The notes: a model not told the origin generated them from the letters alone. A stretch of 47,916 bases of DNA from an uncultured Coriobacteriaceae bacterium (GCA_900550055.1 URQU01000011.1:1-47916), one strand, 5' to 3'. Positions 1 through 9,856 are shown, counted from the first letter of the stretch. Numbers and translations are program-made.

Positions 1-956
1 AACGCGTCCGTAACCGACTTCGCCACATCGATCAGCGTCGCCAACTGCTCCTGCACCAGCCCGCAACGCGCCTGCGCGGCGATGGCGCAATACTGTTCCG
101 CCAACTCAGCGGCCTGTTCGCCATATGGCGTGTTCTTGCCGAAGTTGCGGCCGGGAACGGGGAAGCCGTTCATGACCGAAAGCACGCGCCGGTACGTCGG
201 CTCGTCGGAACCGCCGCGCCCGATCAGCTCGCGCGCACCTTCCAACGCGTCCTGTGTGGCCGCCAGGAACTTGTCGCGCGTGGAACCGGGCTTGACGGCG
301 TCGGCCAGGACGTATGCGGTTTCGGCGACATCCGTCAGCTGCACCAGCAGCTTGATCGCGCCCGGCGCCTCGGGCGGCATCACCACCGACGCCATGCCGT
401 CAGGGTGCGCCGAAGCCGCCTCCACCAGCTGCCGCACCATCCCCTCCACCGAAGCCGTGCGAGGGCCCGCCGGATGCACGTCGAACGACGCGAACAGGGC
501 ATCAAGACGCTGCGGGGAAATACCCTCGGCGACCGTGACCAGGTCGTCCCGGCCACCGAGCACCTCCTCAAGCGACGCGTCCAGAAGCGTTTTCACCACG
601 GCCTCGTCGGCAACCTTGAACGCAGGGTCGATCCCCAGCTCAAGCGCATGCGCGCGGAGGATGCGCGAGCACATGCCGTGGATGGTGGATATCCATGCCT
701 CGTCGGTTTTCAGCGCCTGCTCGGTCATGCCGCCGGCGCGCAACGCCCCCTTCACGCGCGACTTGATCTCGCCCGCAGCCTTCGAGGTGAAGGTAATGGC
801 CAGCACCTGGTCGATATCGCTTAAGTATCCGCTTTCCAGCGCATGCACGATGCGACGCGTGAGGGTGAAGGTCTTGCCGCTGCCGGCGCCGGCGCTCACC
901 GCCAACGGCTCGTCGAGCGTGTTGACGCACTTTTCCTGGCCGATGGTCAACGCCAT
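1..956 (-). CDS. addA: AddA-like UvrD/Rep superfamily helicase (N-terminal part, cut by window edge)
   Basis: This is the N-terminal 318 codons of a superfamily 1 DNA helicase; the frame is still open at base 1. The protein starts MALTIGQEK and has the Q-motif glutamine at residue 7, a Walker A loop GAGSGKT at 23-29 and motif Ia (TFTSKAAGEIK), followed by a motif resembling STIHGMC. This is the UvrD/RecB/AddA pattern, which unwinds DNA at double-strand breaks. The ATG at 956 lies 2 bases after the stop of the AddB-like nuclease, and a strong GGAAAGGAGGGG ribosome site lies inside the end of that gene, so the two are translationally coupled. The adjacency supports AddA of an AddAB recombination complex. 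The nuclease domain that would separate AddA from plain UvrD/PcrA lies outside the window. Confidence 0.85.
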   Translation of the reverse strand, partial: MALTIGQEKCVNTLDEPLAVSAGAGSGKTFTLTRRIVHALESGYLSDIDQVLAITFTSKAAGEIKSRVKGALRAGGMTEQALKTDEAWISTIHGMCSRILRAHALELGIDPAFKVADEAVVKTLLDASLEEVLGGRDDLVTVAEGISPQRLDALFASFDVHPAGPRTASVEGMVRQLVEAASAHPDGMASVVMPPEAPGAIKLLVQLTDVAETAYVLADAVKPGSTRDKFLAATQDALEGARELIGRGGSDEPTYRRVLSVMNGFPVPGRNFGKNTPYGEQAAELAEQYCAIAAQARCGLVQEQLATLIDVAKSVTDA

Positions 957-958
957 GA

Positions 959-3901
959 CTATCCCCTCCTTTCCGAACATGATGAGACCGGGCACCACTT
1001 GCACGCCTCGGGCGTTTCAGGGCGTGGGCGGATATCGCCCGCCAACATGCGCTCGAGGGCCGCGGCCACCGCCTCCTCCGTCTCGTCGAGCACATCGAAG
1101 AACGGCTTGGTGGCGCACATGCAATCCTTGTGGCGCATGTTGGGCAGATGGGCGTTCTCTATCACGCGCCCGTCGTAGGCGCCCGAGATCATCTTGCGTC
1201 GGCCATAGCACACATACAGCGCGCCCACCGGCTCCAGGCCGAGCGTACGGCGAACCAACTGCGCGTAGATGAGCGCCTGCACCTTGCCCAAGTGCCCCTC
1301 CTCGCGCACGCCAAGCGCGTACGACCCGGAAATCGAGCCCTTGTAGTCGATGATCGCGCACCGCCCTTCGCCATCCACATCGATGCGGTCGGCAGTTCCC
1401 AGCAGCTTGTGCCCCGCATAATCCACCGCGCCGCCGCGCGCCACGTCGTACTCCAGGTATTTCGGGGCGAAGGTGGGCAGAAGCTCGGCCTCGAAGTCCA
1501 GGTAGTCCATCAGCTTGCGCTCAAGCTCGGCCAACTCGCGATGCTCCACCTGCGACGTGGGGATCAAACGGTTCTCCGACTGGCGCAGATGCGGCTGCAG
1601 CGCCTTATGGCGCTCAAGCACGTCGGCCATGAGCTTTCGCGCCTGCGGGAGCAGCTGCGGCGTCACCTTCGCCTCGCCCAGATCATCGGACAGATGCTTA
1701 TAGAAGCTGTGCAACGCGTTGTGGGCGAAATCGCCCATCTCAAGCGGCCCGAACCCCTCGTCCAAATCGTCCAGGCGCAAACGCCGTTGGGCGAACCACT
1801 TGTACGGGCATTCCAGGTAGCTTTCGATCTGGGAAGGCGAAAGGCACGGTTCGTCAAGCACCTGCCCGCCCTGCAGCACGCGCGGAAGCACCACAAGCGA
1901 ACGCGCTTCGGGCGACACCGCGCCCGTCAGCGGCGGCTCGATGCATGCCGCCACAGGCGTCGGCTCGGTAGCAAGCGCATCGTTGGCGCACAAGGCGTCC
2001 TCGCCGCGCAGCAGCATCCCCCCTTGCAAATGCTCGGGAAGCGAATACGGGTTCTTGATGTCCTTGGTGGCCGTAGGGTCGGCTCGATAGCAGTCCACGA
2101 ACTCCTCCAACACCACGCAAGGATACGTGGGGTCGGCGGACGCGTCGTTGAGACAGCGTTCCAAGATCAGCTGGTCGGTTGCAACATGCTCCAGCGCGAA
2201 GAACGCGCGGCGCATACGCGCAAGCGCCGAGTCGGCGCGCTTCACGCCCAGATGCTCCAGCAGCACCCGCGAAGCATCTTCGGGGTCTGCCGCCGGATAG
2301 GCCGAGCTTGTCAAATCGGCCGCTACGCACACCTTGCACGAGCCGTTTCCCAAAGACGCCGCCGTGTTCTGATCGGTCACGAGCACATCGGGCGCACCAA
2401 GGGCTGCGCCATCGCAGCCACGCGGCGCCACGATGCGCGAAACGCTGACTTTCAGACGTTGCGCCTGATCGAACGCGGCATCCGCACCCAACCCCGCTAG
2501 CTTGGCGGCGTCGGCGGCGCGTCTAAGCGCACGCAACGCGGCAAGCTGCTCGGCGCGCCACGCCTCCGAGCGGTTCGTCATGCGCCGCACGGCGGCCTCA
2601 AGCTCGCCTGCGGCCTGCGCATCCAGCTGCAGAGCAAGCCGCTCCATCGCCGCAAACGCCGGGTTATCGCCGCGCAAACGGGCGCACAGGTCGGACCGCC
2701 GCGCCGTGCGGTCGGCGCGCATATCGGCATCAAGCTTGAACGCCGCCTTCTTCGTCATCCCCGAAAACGGCGAGAGCGCCCAATCGGCCAGGTCGGCGCG
2801 ATCCCAACGCTCCACATCGGTCGCGGCGATATCCCCATACCCCTGGATATGGGAGACACCGCCCGCCCGCCCCTCGTCAAGGAAACGGCGAAGCGAGCAG
2901 ATGGCCCTGCCGAACGCGGTGTCCACGAAGCGACGCTGCCCGCGCAGCGCCACCGCACGACCCTGGCGAACAAGCGCCGGCGCCACGCGCCCGAACAGCG
3001 CCGCCGGGTCCTTCGCCGCAACCACCACGGCAGCGGCCTGCGTGCCGGCTGACCGCCCATCCCAGCAGCCATCGGAGCCGCCGGAGACGTCCCCATCGCC
3101 GGAAGCGACATCAGCGCCGGCAGGCGGGACGGCCGTAGAAGCCGAGGCCACCGAGCCCGCACCCTCGCCAAAGGCATCGCGCACGATATCCGCCAACAGC
3201 GCCGGCCACGCATACTGCCCCGAGGGGAACGCGAAGCGAACCCGCACGGCCTTAGGCGCGCGAACAGGGCCCTGGCCGCCCAAAGCGGCGCGAACCTCCA
3301 CGTCCATCCACGGGCAAGCGGAGAAAAAAGCCTCCTGACCAGGGGTGAGCGGAGCTGCATCCTCAAACAGCACGCGCAACGGGCGCTGCGGCAGAAGCTC
3401 GGGAAGCAGGGCAAGAGCCTGCCCCGGCTCCACCAGCCCCAGCTGCTCGAGCCGCTCGAGGTATCCCCCGACCAGCCGTAGCACCGGCGCTTCCGCACAG
3501 GTCACGCCCTCAAGCGCGCCAACGCCCGCCGGCACGCCCTGCAGCGCATCCCGCACCGCCGCATCGAACCCGGGCAGGCCGACGCCGGCGGCGACGCAAG
3601 CCGACGCAACGCGATCAAGGCCGATCGCCCCCGCATCGCCGGCTCCGGCCAACAAGCTCGCACCGCCGACGGCCTGCTCGCACGCAGCGCGCAGCAGCGC
3701 TTCGCGCTCAAGACGCGAGACGAACGCCCTGCCATCGCCGTACAGCTCCCATAGATCGCGCACCCAAGCGCCGAACGCGGCAACCGTCACGCCCATGAGC
3801 GAGCAGCCGCCATCAGCTGCCCGTTTCCTATACGCCACCGCTCGGTCGGTATCCGGCAGCAGCACCACATCATATGCAATAGAAGTATCCATGCCCGACA
3901 T
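959..3901 (-). CDS. addB: AddB-like PD-(D/E)XK nuclease of the double-strand-break repair complex
   Basis: The product is about 980 residues and resembles ATP-dependent nuclease subunit B. Near the C-terminus are the hallmarks of a RecB-type nuclease: GDFAHNALH (metal-ligand His), IIDYKGS (catalytic Asp and Lys) and QALIYAQ (QxxxY type). A cysteine in ECPYKW plus a terminal CxxC-x4-C (CKWCPVSSC) matches the four-cysteine Fe-S staple of AddB. The N-terminus lacks a recognisable Walker A motif, so this half is probably a structural or recognition helicase relic. A Gly/Ser/Asp-rich linker is visible around residues 260-290. An ATG at 3934 is in frame, but 3901 is preferred because GAGGGGG lies 9 bases upstream. 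The gene is coupled to the downstream helicase. It is shorter than typical Firmicutes AddB (about 1150 residues). Confidence 0.8.
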   Translation of the reverse strand: MSGMDTSIAYDVVLLPDTDRAVAYRKRAADGGCSLMGVTVAAFGAWVRDLWELYGDGRAFVSRLEREALLRAACEQAVGGASLLAGAGDAGAIGLDRVASACVAAGVGLPGFDAAVRDALQGVPAGVGALEGVTCAEAPVLRLVGGYLERLEQLGLVEPGQALALLPELLPQRPLRVLFEDAAPLTPGQEAFFSACPWMDVEVRAALGGQGPVRAPKAVRVRFAFPSGQYAWPALLADIVRDAFGEGAGSVASASTAVPPAGADVASGDGDVSGGSDGCWDGRSAGTQAAAVVVAAKDPAALFGRVAPALVRQGRAVALRGQRRFVDTAFGRAICSLRRFLDEGRAGGVSHIQGYGDIAATDVERWDRADLADWALSPFSGMTKKAAFKLDADMRADRTARRSDLCARLRGDNPAFAAMERLALQLDAQAAGELEAAVRRMTNRSEAWRAEQLAALRALRRAADAAKLAGLGADAAFDQAQRLKVSVSRIVAPRGCDGAALGAPDVLVTDQNTAASLGNGSCKVCVAADLTSSAYPAADPEDASRVLLEHLGVKRADSALARMRRAFFALEHVATDQLILERCLNDASADPTYPCVVLEEFVDCYRADPTATKDIKNPYSLPEHLQGGMLLRGEDALCANDALATEPTPVAACIEPPLTGAVSPEARSLVVLPRVLQGGQVLDEPCLSPSQIESYLECPYKWFAQRRLRLDDLDEGFGPLEMGDFAHNALHSFYKHLSDDLGEAKVTPQLLPQARKLMADVLERHKALQPHLRQSENRLIPTSQVEHRELAELERKLMDYLDFEAELLPTFAPKYLEYDVARGGAVDYAGHKLLGTADRIDVDGEGRCAIIDYKGSISGSYALGVREEGHLGKVQALIYAQLVRRTLGLEPVGALYVCYGRRKMISGAYDGRVIENAHLPNMRHKDCMCATKPFFDVLDETEEAVAAALERMLAGDIRPRPETPEACKWCPVSSCSERRG

Positions 3902-4258
3902 TCTAGCGCACCCCCTCTGCGCCTTCAGTCCCATACATGGGACTTACCCGAAGTTTCGCCGCCCAATCGAGCCGATGCCCGCATCTCCGACACGCATATC
4001 GCCGAAGCCCCGCAACCCGAGCGCAAGGGCCGACCGCGCCCGACGCGGCGATCGTCCGCGATATCGGCGTCGTCACCCCCCATCTCCGCGGCTCCACCTG
4101 CACCGCCTCGTCCATACGCGCAAGAAGGCCGGCCGCCCTTTCGGACGACCGGCCTTCCAAATCCGATCTATCGCTCGATCGAAAGCCTCAGCGCACTCCC
4201 GACATCCCGCGGCAAAGCTCTTGCCGGCGGAAACGCGGCGCCGCGCTCGACGGACGAA
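3902..4258. other. Gene-free spacer between nifJ and addB
   Basis: This 357-bp gap holds no convincing gene on either strand. Open frames here are Arg/Pro/Ala-rich shadows of GC-rich DNA without ribosome binding sites. The only clear structure is the hairpin at 4125-4156. No good promoter was seen for the addBA pair. Confidence 0.5.
4125..4156 (-). terminator. Hairpin downstream of nifJ, probable terminator
   Basis: AAGGCCGG (4125-4132) pairs with CCGGCCTT (4149-4156) around a 16-base loop, about 100 bases past the nifJ stop. The T-tract on the minus strand is weak (CTTG), so termination efficiency is uncertain. Confidence 0.45.
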
Positions 4259-7200
4259 CTACTCGCCGTCGTACATGGCCTTCAGGCGCACCAGGTGATC
4301 GTAACGCTCGATGGCGGCCTTCTCGTTGCGCTCGAACAGCTCGCCGGCGCGCTCCGGGAACTCGCGGGTCAGACGGCTGTAACGGGCCTCGTTCATGAGG
4401 AACTCCTGGTAACCGCCCGCAGGCTCCTTGCAATCCAGCGTGAACCTCTTGCCGGCATCGGCTGCCGGGTTGAAGCGGAACAGGTTCCAGTAACCGCAGT
4501 CCACGGCCTTCTTCATCTCGGTCTGGCAGTTGCTCATGCCGCCCTTGATGGAGTGCATCTCGCACGGGGAGTACGCGATGATGATGGACGGGCCGTGATA
4601 CGCCTCGGCCTCGGTGATGGCCTTGAGCGTCTGAGCCGGCTTGGCGCCCATGGCCACCTGAGCCACGTACACATAGCCGTACGCCATGGCGATCTCGGCG
4701 AGCGACTTCTTCTTGACGTCCTTGCCGGCGGCGGCGAACTGGGCCACCTGGCCGATGTTGGAAGCCTTGGAAGCCTGGCCGCCGGTGTTGGAGTAAACCT
4801 CGGTGTCGAACACGAAGACGTTGACGTCCTCGCCGGATGCCAGCACGTGGTCGAGTCCGCCGTAGCCGATGTCATAGGCCCAGCCGTCGCCGCCGAAGAT
4901 CCAGACGGACTTCTTGGCCAGGTACTCCTTGTGATCCAGGATGCGCTGCGCGGCCTCGGCTGCGGCGCCTTCGCCGGCGGCAACCTCGGGCAGGGCGGCG
5001 ATCAGGGCGTCGGCCGTCTGACGGCTGGCGGCCTTGTCGCCGCGAGCGTCAAGCCAAGCCTGGGCGGCCTCGGCGGCGGCGCCTGCCTCCACCAGGATGG
5101 CGGCGTCGGCGGCAAGCATGCCGTTGACGGCCTCATAGCCCAGCTTCATGCCCATGCCGTGCTCGGCGTTGTCCTCGAACAGGCTGTTGGACCATGCGGG
5201 GCCGTGACCCTGCTTGTTGACCGTGTACGGGCTGGTGGCAGCCGGACCGCCCCAGATGGAAGAGCAGCCGGTGGCGTTGGAGATGTACATGTGGTCGCCG
5301 TAGAGCTGGGTGATCAGGCGGGCGTAAGCCGTCTGGGCGCAGCCGGCGCAGGCGCCGGAGAACTCAAGCAAGGGCTGCTTGAACTGGCTGTCGCGCAGCG
5401 TGGTGCCCTCGATCTCGGGCTTGTCGGCGATCTTGTTCACACAGTACTCGAACACGTCCTGCTGAGCCATCTCGTCCTCGACGCCGACCATGGCCAGCGC
5501 GTCGGCCGGGCAGGCCTTGACGCACACGCCGCAGCCCATGCAGTCCAGCGGGCTGATGGCCAGCGTGTACTTCAGCTCCTTGTGCTTGCCCTTCATGGGC
5601 AGCACGGCCATGGCCTCGGGGCCGGCAGCGGCTTCCTCATCGGTCAGGCCGAACGGGCGGATGCAGGCATGCGGGCACACGAACGAGCAGCTGTTGCACT
5701 CGGTGCACTTCTCGGCATCCCACTTCGCCACGGACACGGACACGCCGCGCTTCTCGTAGGCGGCAGCGCCCTGCTCGAACTGGCCGTCGGCATGGTCGAC
5801 GAACACGGAGACCGGCAGGGAGTCGCCGGCCATGCGGCCGACGGGCTGCATGATCTCGCGGACCTGCTTGACCAGCTCGGGACGACCCTCGAGGTGCTCG
5901 ACCTCGGCGTTGTCCTCGGCGTCGGCCCAAGCGGCGGGCACGTCGACCTTCACGAACGCCGTGGCGCCGGCGTCGATGGCGCGATGGTTCATGTCGACGA
6001 CGTCTTGGCCCTTCTTCAGGTAGGACTTCGTGGCGGCGTCCTTCATGTACTTCAGCGCATCCTCGGCCGGCAGGATATTGGCCAGCGCGAAGAACGCGGA
6101 CTGCAGGATGGTGTTCGTGCGCTTGCCCATGCCCAGCTCAACGGCCAGGTCGATGGCGTTGATGGTGTAGAGCTGCACGTTGTTGGCGGCGATGTAGCGC
6201 TTCGCCTCGGCGGACAGGTGCTGCTCAAGCTCCTCGGGCGTCCACTGGCAGTTGATCAGGAACGCGCCGCCGGGCTTCACGTCGTTGACGATGGGGAAGT
6301 TCTTCGTGATGTAGCTGGGGTTGTGGCACGCCACGAAGTCGGCCTTGTTGATGTAGTAGCTGCTGCGGATGGGCGAATCGCCGAAGCGCAGGTGGCTGAT
6401 CGTCACGCCGCCGGTCTTCTTCGAGTCGTACTGGAAGTAGGCCTGCACGTACTTGTCGGTGTGATCGCCGATGATCTTAACGGAGTTCTTGTTCGCGCCG
6501 ACGGTGCCGTCGCCGCCCAGACCCCAGAACTTGCACTCGATGGTGCCTGCCGCAGCGGTGTTGGGGGCAGACGGGTCCTCGGGCAGGGACAGGCCGGTGA
6601 CGTCGTCGACGATGCCGATGGTGAACTCGCCGCGCGGCTCGTCCTTGGCCAGCTCGGTGAAGATGGCGAACACGGATGCGGGCGGCGTGTCCTTGCTGCC
6701 CAGGCCGTAACGGCCGCCGCAGACCTTGATGCCCTCGCGGCCCTCGACCATGAGCGCGTTGACGACGTCCAGGTACAGCGGATCGCGGGCGCCGGGCTCC
6801 TTGGTGCGGTCGAGCACGGCCAGCTTCTTGCAGGTGGCCGGCAGAGCCTCGGAGAACTTGGCGGTGACGAACGGACGGTACAGGCGCACCTTCACCAGGC
6901 CCACCTTCTCGCCCTGGGCGGTCAGGTAGTCGATGACCTCCTCGGCCACGTCGCAGATGCTGCCCATGGCGACGATCACGCGCTCGGCGTCGGGGGCGCC
7001 GTAGTAGTTGAACAGCTTGTAGTCGGTGCCCAGCTTGGCGTTGACCTTATCCATATACTCTTCCACAACGGCCGGCAGCGCGTCGTAGATGCCGTTGCAC
7101 GCCTCGCGGTTCTGGAAGAAGATGTCGCCGTTCTCGTGGCTGCCGCGCATACGCGGGCGCTCAGGGTTGAGCGCATGATCGCGGAATTCCTTCACGGCCT

Positions 7201-7792
7201 CGAAATCGCACATATCGGCCAGGTCGGCGTAATCCCACACAGCCACCTTCTGCACCTCATGGGACGTGCGGAAGCCGTCGAAGAAGTTCAGGAACGGCAC
7301 ACGGCCCTTGATGGCTGCCAGGTGTGCGACGGCGGACAGGTCCATGACCTCCTGAACGTTGCCCTCGGCGAGCATGGCGAAGCCGGTCTGGCGGCAGGCC
7401 ATAACATCGGAGTGGTCGCCGAAGATGTTCAGCGCGTGCGTGGAGACGGTACGTGCCGAGACGTGGAAGACGCTCGGCAGCTGCTCGGCGGCGATCTTAT
7501 ACATGTTGGGGATCATGAGCAGCAGGCCCTGGGAAGCCGTGTAGGTGGTAGTCAGGGCACCGGCGGCCAGCGAGCCGTGCACGGCGCCGGCGGCACCGCC
7601 CTCGGACTGCATCTCGCACACCTTCACCTTCGTGCCGAAAATGTTCTCCCTACCGGCTGCCGACCACTGGTCGACCAGGTCGGCCATGGGGCTGGAAGGG
7701 GTGATGGGATAGATACCGGCTACCTCCGTGAACGCATACGAGACATGCGCTGCGGCGGTGTTGCCGTCCATGGACTTGAATTCTCTCGTCAT
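4259..7792 (-). CDS. nifJ: Pyruvate:ferredoxin (flavodoxin) oxidoreductase
   Basis: This single-chain 1177-residue enzyme oxidatively decarboxylates pyruvate to acetyl-CoA and CO2 with reduction of ferredoxin, the central step of anaerobic fermentation. The domains follow the usual order. The N-terminal pyruvate/TPP domain has YPITPSSPMA at 28-37. The gamma domain has GLGGDGTVGANKN at 424-436. Two 4Fe-4S clusters lie at C696-C699-C702-C706 and C751-C754-C757-C761. The proximal-cluster cysteines C815/C818 precede the C-terminal TPP site GDGWAYDIG at 968-976. Length matches the family. AGGAG lies 5 bases before the ATG. It appears monocistronic, with a palindrome in its leader at 7813-7829 and a hairpin downstream. 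A long antisense frame on the plus strand is a codon-bias shadow. Confidence 0.97.
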   Translation of the reverse strand: MTREFKSMDGNTAAAHVSYAFTEVAGIYPITPSSPMADLVDQWSAAGRENIFGTKVKVCEMQSEGGAAGAVHGSLAAGALTTTYTASQGLLLMIPNMYKIAAEQLPSVFHVSARTVSTHALNIFGDHSDVMACRQTGFAMLAEGNVQEVMDLSAVAHLAAIKGRVPFLNFFDGFRTSHEVQKVAVWDYADLADMCDFEAVKEFRDHALNPERPRMRGSHENGDIFFQNREACNGIYDALPAVVEEYMDKVNAKLGTDYKLFNYYGAPDAERVIVAMGSICDVAEEVIDYLTAQGEKVGLVKVRLYRPFVTAKFSEALPATCKKLAVLDRTKEPGARDPLYLDVVNALMVEGREGIKVCGGRYGLGSKDTPPASVFAIFTELAKDEPRGEFTIGIVDDVTGLSLPEDPSAPNTAAAGTIECKFWGLGGDGTVGANKNSVKIIGDHTDKYVQAYFQYDSKKTGGVTISHLRFGDSPIRSSYYINKADFVACHNPSYITKNFPIVNDVKPGGAFLINCQWTPEELEQHLSAEAKRYIAANNVQLYTINAIDLAVELGMGKRTNTILQSAFFALANILPAEDALKYMKDAATKSYLKKGQDVVDMNHRAIDAGATAFVKVDVPAAWADAEDNAEVEHLEGRPELVKQVREIMQPVGRMAGDSLPVSVFVDHADGQFEQGAAAYEKRGVSVSVAKWDAEKCTECNSCSFVCPHACIRPFGLTDEEAAAGPEAMAVLPMKGKHKELKYTLAISPLDCMGCGVCVKACPADALAMVGVEDEMAQQDVFEYCVNKIADKPEIEGTTLRDSQFKQPLLEFSGACAGCAQTAYARLITQLYGDHMYISNATGCSSIWGGPAATSPYTVNKQGHGPAWSNSLFEDNAEHGMGMKLGYEAVNGMLAADAAILVEAGAAAEAAQAWLDARGDKAASRQTADALIAALPEVAAGEGAAAEAAQRILDHKEYLAKKSVWIFGGDGWAYDIGYGGLDHVLASGEDVNVFVFDTEVYSNTGGQASKASNIGQVAQFAAAGKDVKKKSLAEIAMAYGYVYVAQVAMGAKPAQTLKAITEAEAYHGPSIIIAYSPCEMHSIKGGMSNCQTEMKKAVDCGYWNLFRFNPAADAGKRFTLDCKEPAGGYQEFLMNEARYSRLTREFPERAGELFERNEKAAIERYDHLVRLKAMYDGE

Positions 7793-7812
7793 TTCTTCTC
7801 CTAAGGCTATCC

Positions 7813-7829
7813 CCGATCGGCGCGATCGG
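7813..7829 (-). promoter_or_regulatory. Perfect palindrome in the nifJ leader
   Basis: CCGATCG-GCG-CGATCGG lies about 20 bases before the nifJ start codon and just upstream of its AGGAG. It could be an operator or a short leader hairpin that influences ribosome access. No known regulator consensus was recognised. Confidence 0.4.
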
Positions 7830-8078
7830 AAACATCGTCTGGCCGTACAGTGCGCCTATATTAGCAGCACCGGTGCGCTGAAATCCCACGAATCGACTCT
7901 GAGCAGGCGTGGGGCGGATGATCTCGGCAAGCGGCTCGAAGCCGGCGGCCCCCTCCCGCTCGCCGCAACCGACCCGACCGCCGCTCACCCCGCTTCAGCG
8001 ACCGCCCACCGCAGCGAGACCCCGCCGAACGCCTCCCCGAAACGCCCCGCGCACAAGGGAGTTCCCCCATAACGACTG

Positions 8079-8127
8079 GGTAAAAGCTTTACCGCTGCTT
8101 TATTTTCGGGGCCCGTTCATGGATAAT
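8079..8127 (+). promoter_or_regulatory. Candidate promoter and operator region of the solute-binding protein gene
   Basis: An inverted repeat GGTAAA-agc-TTTACC (8079-8093) lies about 30 bases upstream of a GATAAT -10-like box (8122-8127). The -35 match at 17-bp spacing is poor (TTTATT), so activation by a bound regulator is possible. The transcript leader would be about 85 bases. Confidence 0.3.
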
Positions 8128-8215
8128 GGACCCTGTTTGCTGTAGTGCGTGCGCGAAAGGCGCATGCGCAGGCTCGGGGCGAAAACCGCCTCGACAGATG
8201 AACGGAGGGAATCCC

Positions 8216-9829
8216 ATGGAACAGCAGTATTCTCTGTCTCGCCGCACTTTCCTGGCGGGCAGCGCCGTTGCCGCAGCAACGGCCGGCCTGGCCCTGAGCG
8301 GCTGCGGCAGCAGCTCCTCTTCCGAGGGCGGCAAGCCCAGCGGCTCCGCTGCCAACACCGGCGGCGTGATCACCGCTGCTTGCAGCTACAAGAACGCTAA
8401 CTACAACCCCATCGGCGCAAGCTCCGCTCTGATGCTGCCCGCTATCCAGCACTGCCTGGAGGGCCTCTACGAGCTGGACTACTTCACCGGCGAGTCCAAC
8501 GCCGCCCTGGCCGCCGGCGAGCCCGTCAAGGTCTCCGAGACCGAGTACGAGGTCGCTCTGCGCGAAGGCGCCACGTTCTCCAACGGCGAAGCCGTGACCG
8601 CCGCCGACGTCGTGGCCGTCATCGAGGCCAACAAGGCCAACGCCACCTACAAGGACATGCTGTCCTTCATCGACACCGTCGCCGCCAAGGACGACGCCAC
8701 CGTGTCCTTCACGCTGGCCTACCCGTTCGTCGACAGCGACAAGCAGCTCAAAGAGCGCCTGTCCCTGTGCCGCGTGTTCCCGGCTGCCGAGATCACCAAG
8801 GAGACCATGACCACCCCGCCGACCGGCTCCGGTGCATGGGCCTTCGGCGAGTGCAACGGCGAGGATGGCGGCGAGCTGAACTTCGTCCCCAACCCCAAGT
8901 ACAACGGCCCGAAGCCGGCTTCCGCCGACGCCATGCAGTGGCTCGTGCGCGTTGACAACACCGCTCGCGTGACCGCCCTGCAGGAGGGTACCGCCATCGC
9001 CGGCGAGAACATCCCCTTCTCCAACATCGACCAGCTGGTCGGCGCAGGCGTCACCGTCGACAGCGTCGACAGCTACGGCATCGGCTTCCTGATGTTCAAC
9101 TGCCAGAAGGAGCCCTTCAACGACAAGCGCGTCCGTCAGGCCTTCCACTACGCCATCGACTACGACAAGCTGATCAAGAACCAGCTGGGCGGCAACGCTG
9201 AGACGCTGACCTCCTACCTGCCGAAGGACAACCCGGCCTACCACGAGGCCTCCACGGTCTACAAGTACGATCCCGAGAAGGCCAAGTCCCTGCTCAAGGA
9301 GGCCGGCCAGGAGAACCTCGAGGTCAAGCTGCTCGTCATCGACAACTGGATCAAGGATCTGTCCGCTCAGATCCAGCAGGACCTGCAGGCCGTCGGCATG
9401 AACGTCACGCTCGACGTGCAGGCTGCCCCCTACCCCACCATGGCAGCTTCCAAGACCGACGAGATCCTGCCCTTCGACGTGTTCCTGGCCCCCGGCGACG
9501 TCTCCTGCTTCGGCACGAACGCCGACGTGCATCTGGCTTGGTTCTACGGCGAGAACACCGACTGGTGCCAGGGCCGTTCCTGCTGGGCTAAGGCCGGCGA
9601 CGGCAAGTGCCAGGAGTTCAACGAGTACCTCGACCAGGCTCGCAAGGCCACCGATGCCAAGACGCGCCAGGAGGCGTACAACAAGTGCTTCGACATCATC
9701 TCCGAGGAAGTGCCGCTGTACCCGCTGTTCCACAAGAAGGTCGTCACCGGCTACTGGGCCGGCCTCATCGAAGGCTTCGAGCCCAGCCCGACCACCGGCC
9801 TGTACTTCCAGAACGCGAAGCTGAAGTAA
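8216..9829 (+). CDS. Family 5 extracellular solute-binding lipoprotein, candidate sialic-acid binder (SiaE-like)
   Basis: This 537-residue protein is the receptor of a dipeptide-type ABC importer. It has a twin-arginine-like signal (SRRTFLAG, Arg 9-10) leading into a lipobox LSGC with the lipidated Cys at 30, then a low-complexity Ser/Gly/Glu linker. The body carries the SBP-family-5 pattern (LEGLYELD; LREGATFSNGE; VRQAFHYAID). The ATG at 8216 was chosen over upstream ATGs (8126, 8198) because GGAGGG lies 6 bases ahead and the signal peptide starts there. A strong terminator follows, then an SGNH hydrolase and the transporter subunits. Family membership alone predicts peptide, nickel or glycan ligands. 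The facing nan/nag genes suggest N-acetylneuraminate or a related sialoside. Confidence 0.9.
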   Translation: MEQQYSLSRRTFLAGSAVAAATAGLALSGCGSSSSSEGGKPSGSAANTGGVITAACSYKNANYNPIGASSALMLPAIQHCLEGLYELDYFTGESNAALAAGEPVKVSETEYEVALREGATFSNGEAVTAADVVAVIEANKANATYKDMLSFIDTVAAKDDATVSFTLAYPFVDSDKQLKERLSLCRVFPAAEITKETMTTPPTGSGAWAFGECNGEDGGELNFVPNPKYNGPKPASADAMQWLVRVDNTARVTALQEGTAIAGENIPFSNIDQLVGAGVTVDSVDSYGIGFLMFNCQKEPFNDKRVRQAFHYAIDYDKLIKNQLGGNAETLTSYLPKDNPAYHEASTVYKYDPEKAKSLLKEAGQENLEVKLLVIDNWIKDLSAQIQQDLQAVGMNVTLDVQAAPYPTMAASKTDEILPFDVFLAPGDVSCFGTNADVHLAWFYGENTDWCQGRSCWAKAGDGKCQEFNEYLDQARKATDAKTRQEAYNKCFDIISEEVPLYPLFHKKVVTGYWAGLIEGFEPSPTTGLYFQNAKLK

Positions 9830-9856
9830 TAACCGCCAGGTTATAGGCTGCAACCG

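Larger units (their letters stand above)
7793..8215. other. Divergent regulatory gap between nifJ and the solute-binding protein gene
   Basis: This 423-bp gap separates two divergent transcripts and no gene is supported in it. It holds the nifJ leader palindrome (7813-7829), a very GC-rich stretch (about 7930-8070), a GGTAAA-agc-TTTACC inverted repeat (8079-8093) and a possible -10 box (8122-8127) for the plus-strand gene. Confidence 0.5.

Noticed and set aside
82..1272. A 396-codon plus-strand open frame at the left edge
   Set aside because: Ser/Arg/Pro-rich and antisense to the helicase start and nuclease end, whose conserved motifs are on the minus strand.
4295..7804. A 1169-codon plus-strand open frame antisense to nifJ
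   Set aside because: It mirrors nifJ almost end to end and has a Val/Gly/His/Leu-rich composition with no domain; it is a codon-bias shadow of a certain gene.
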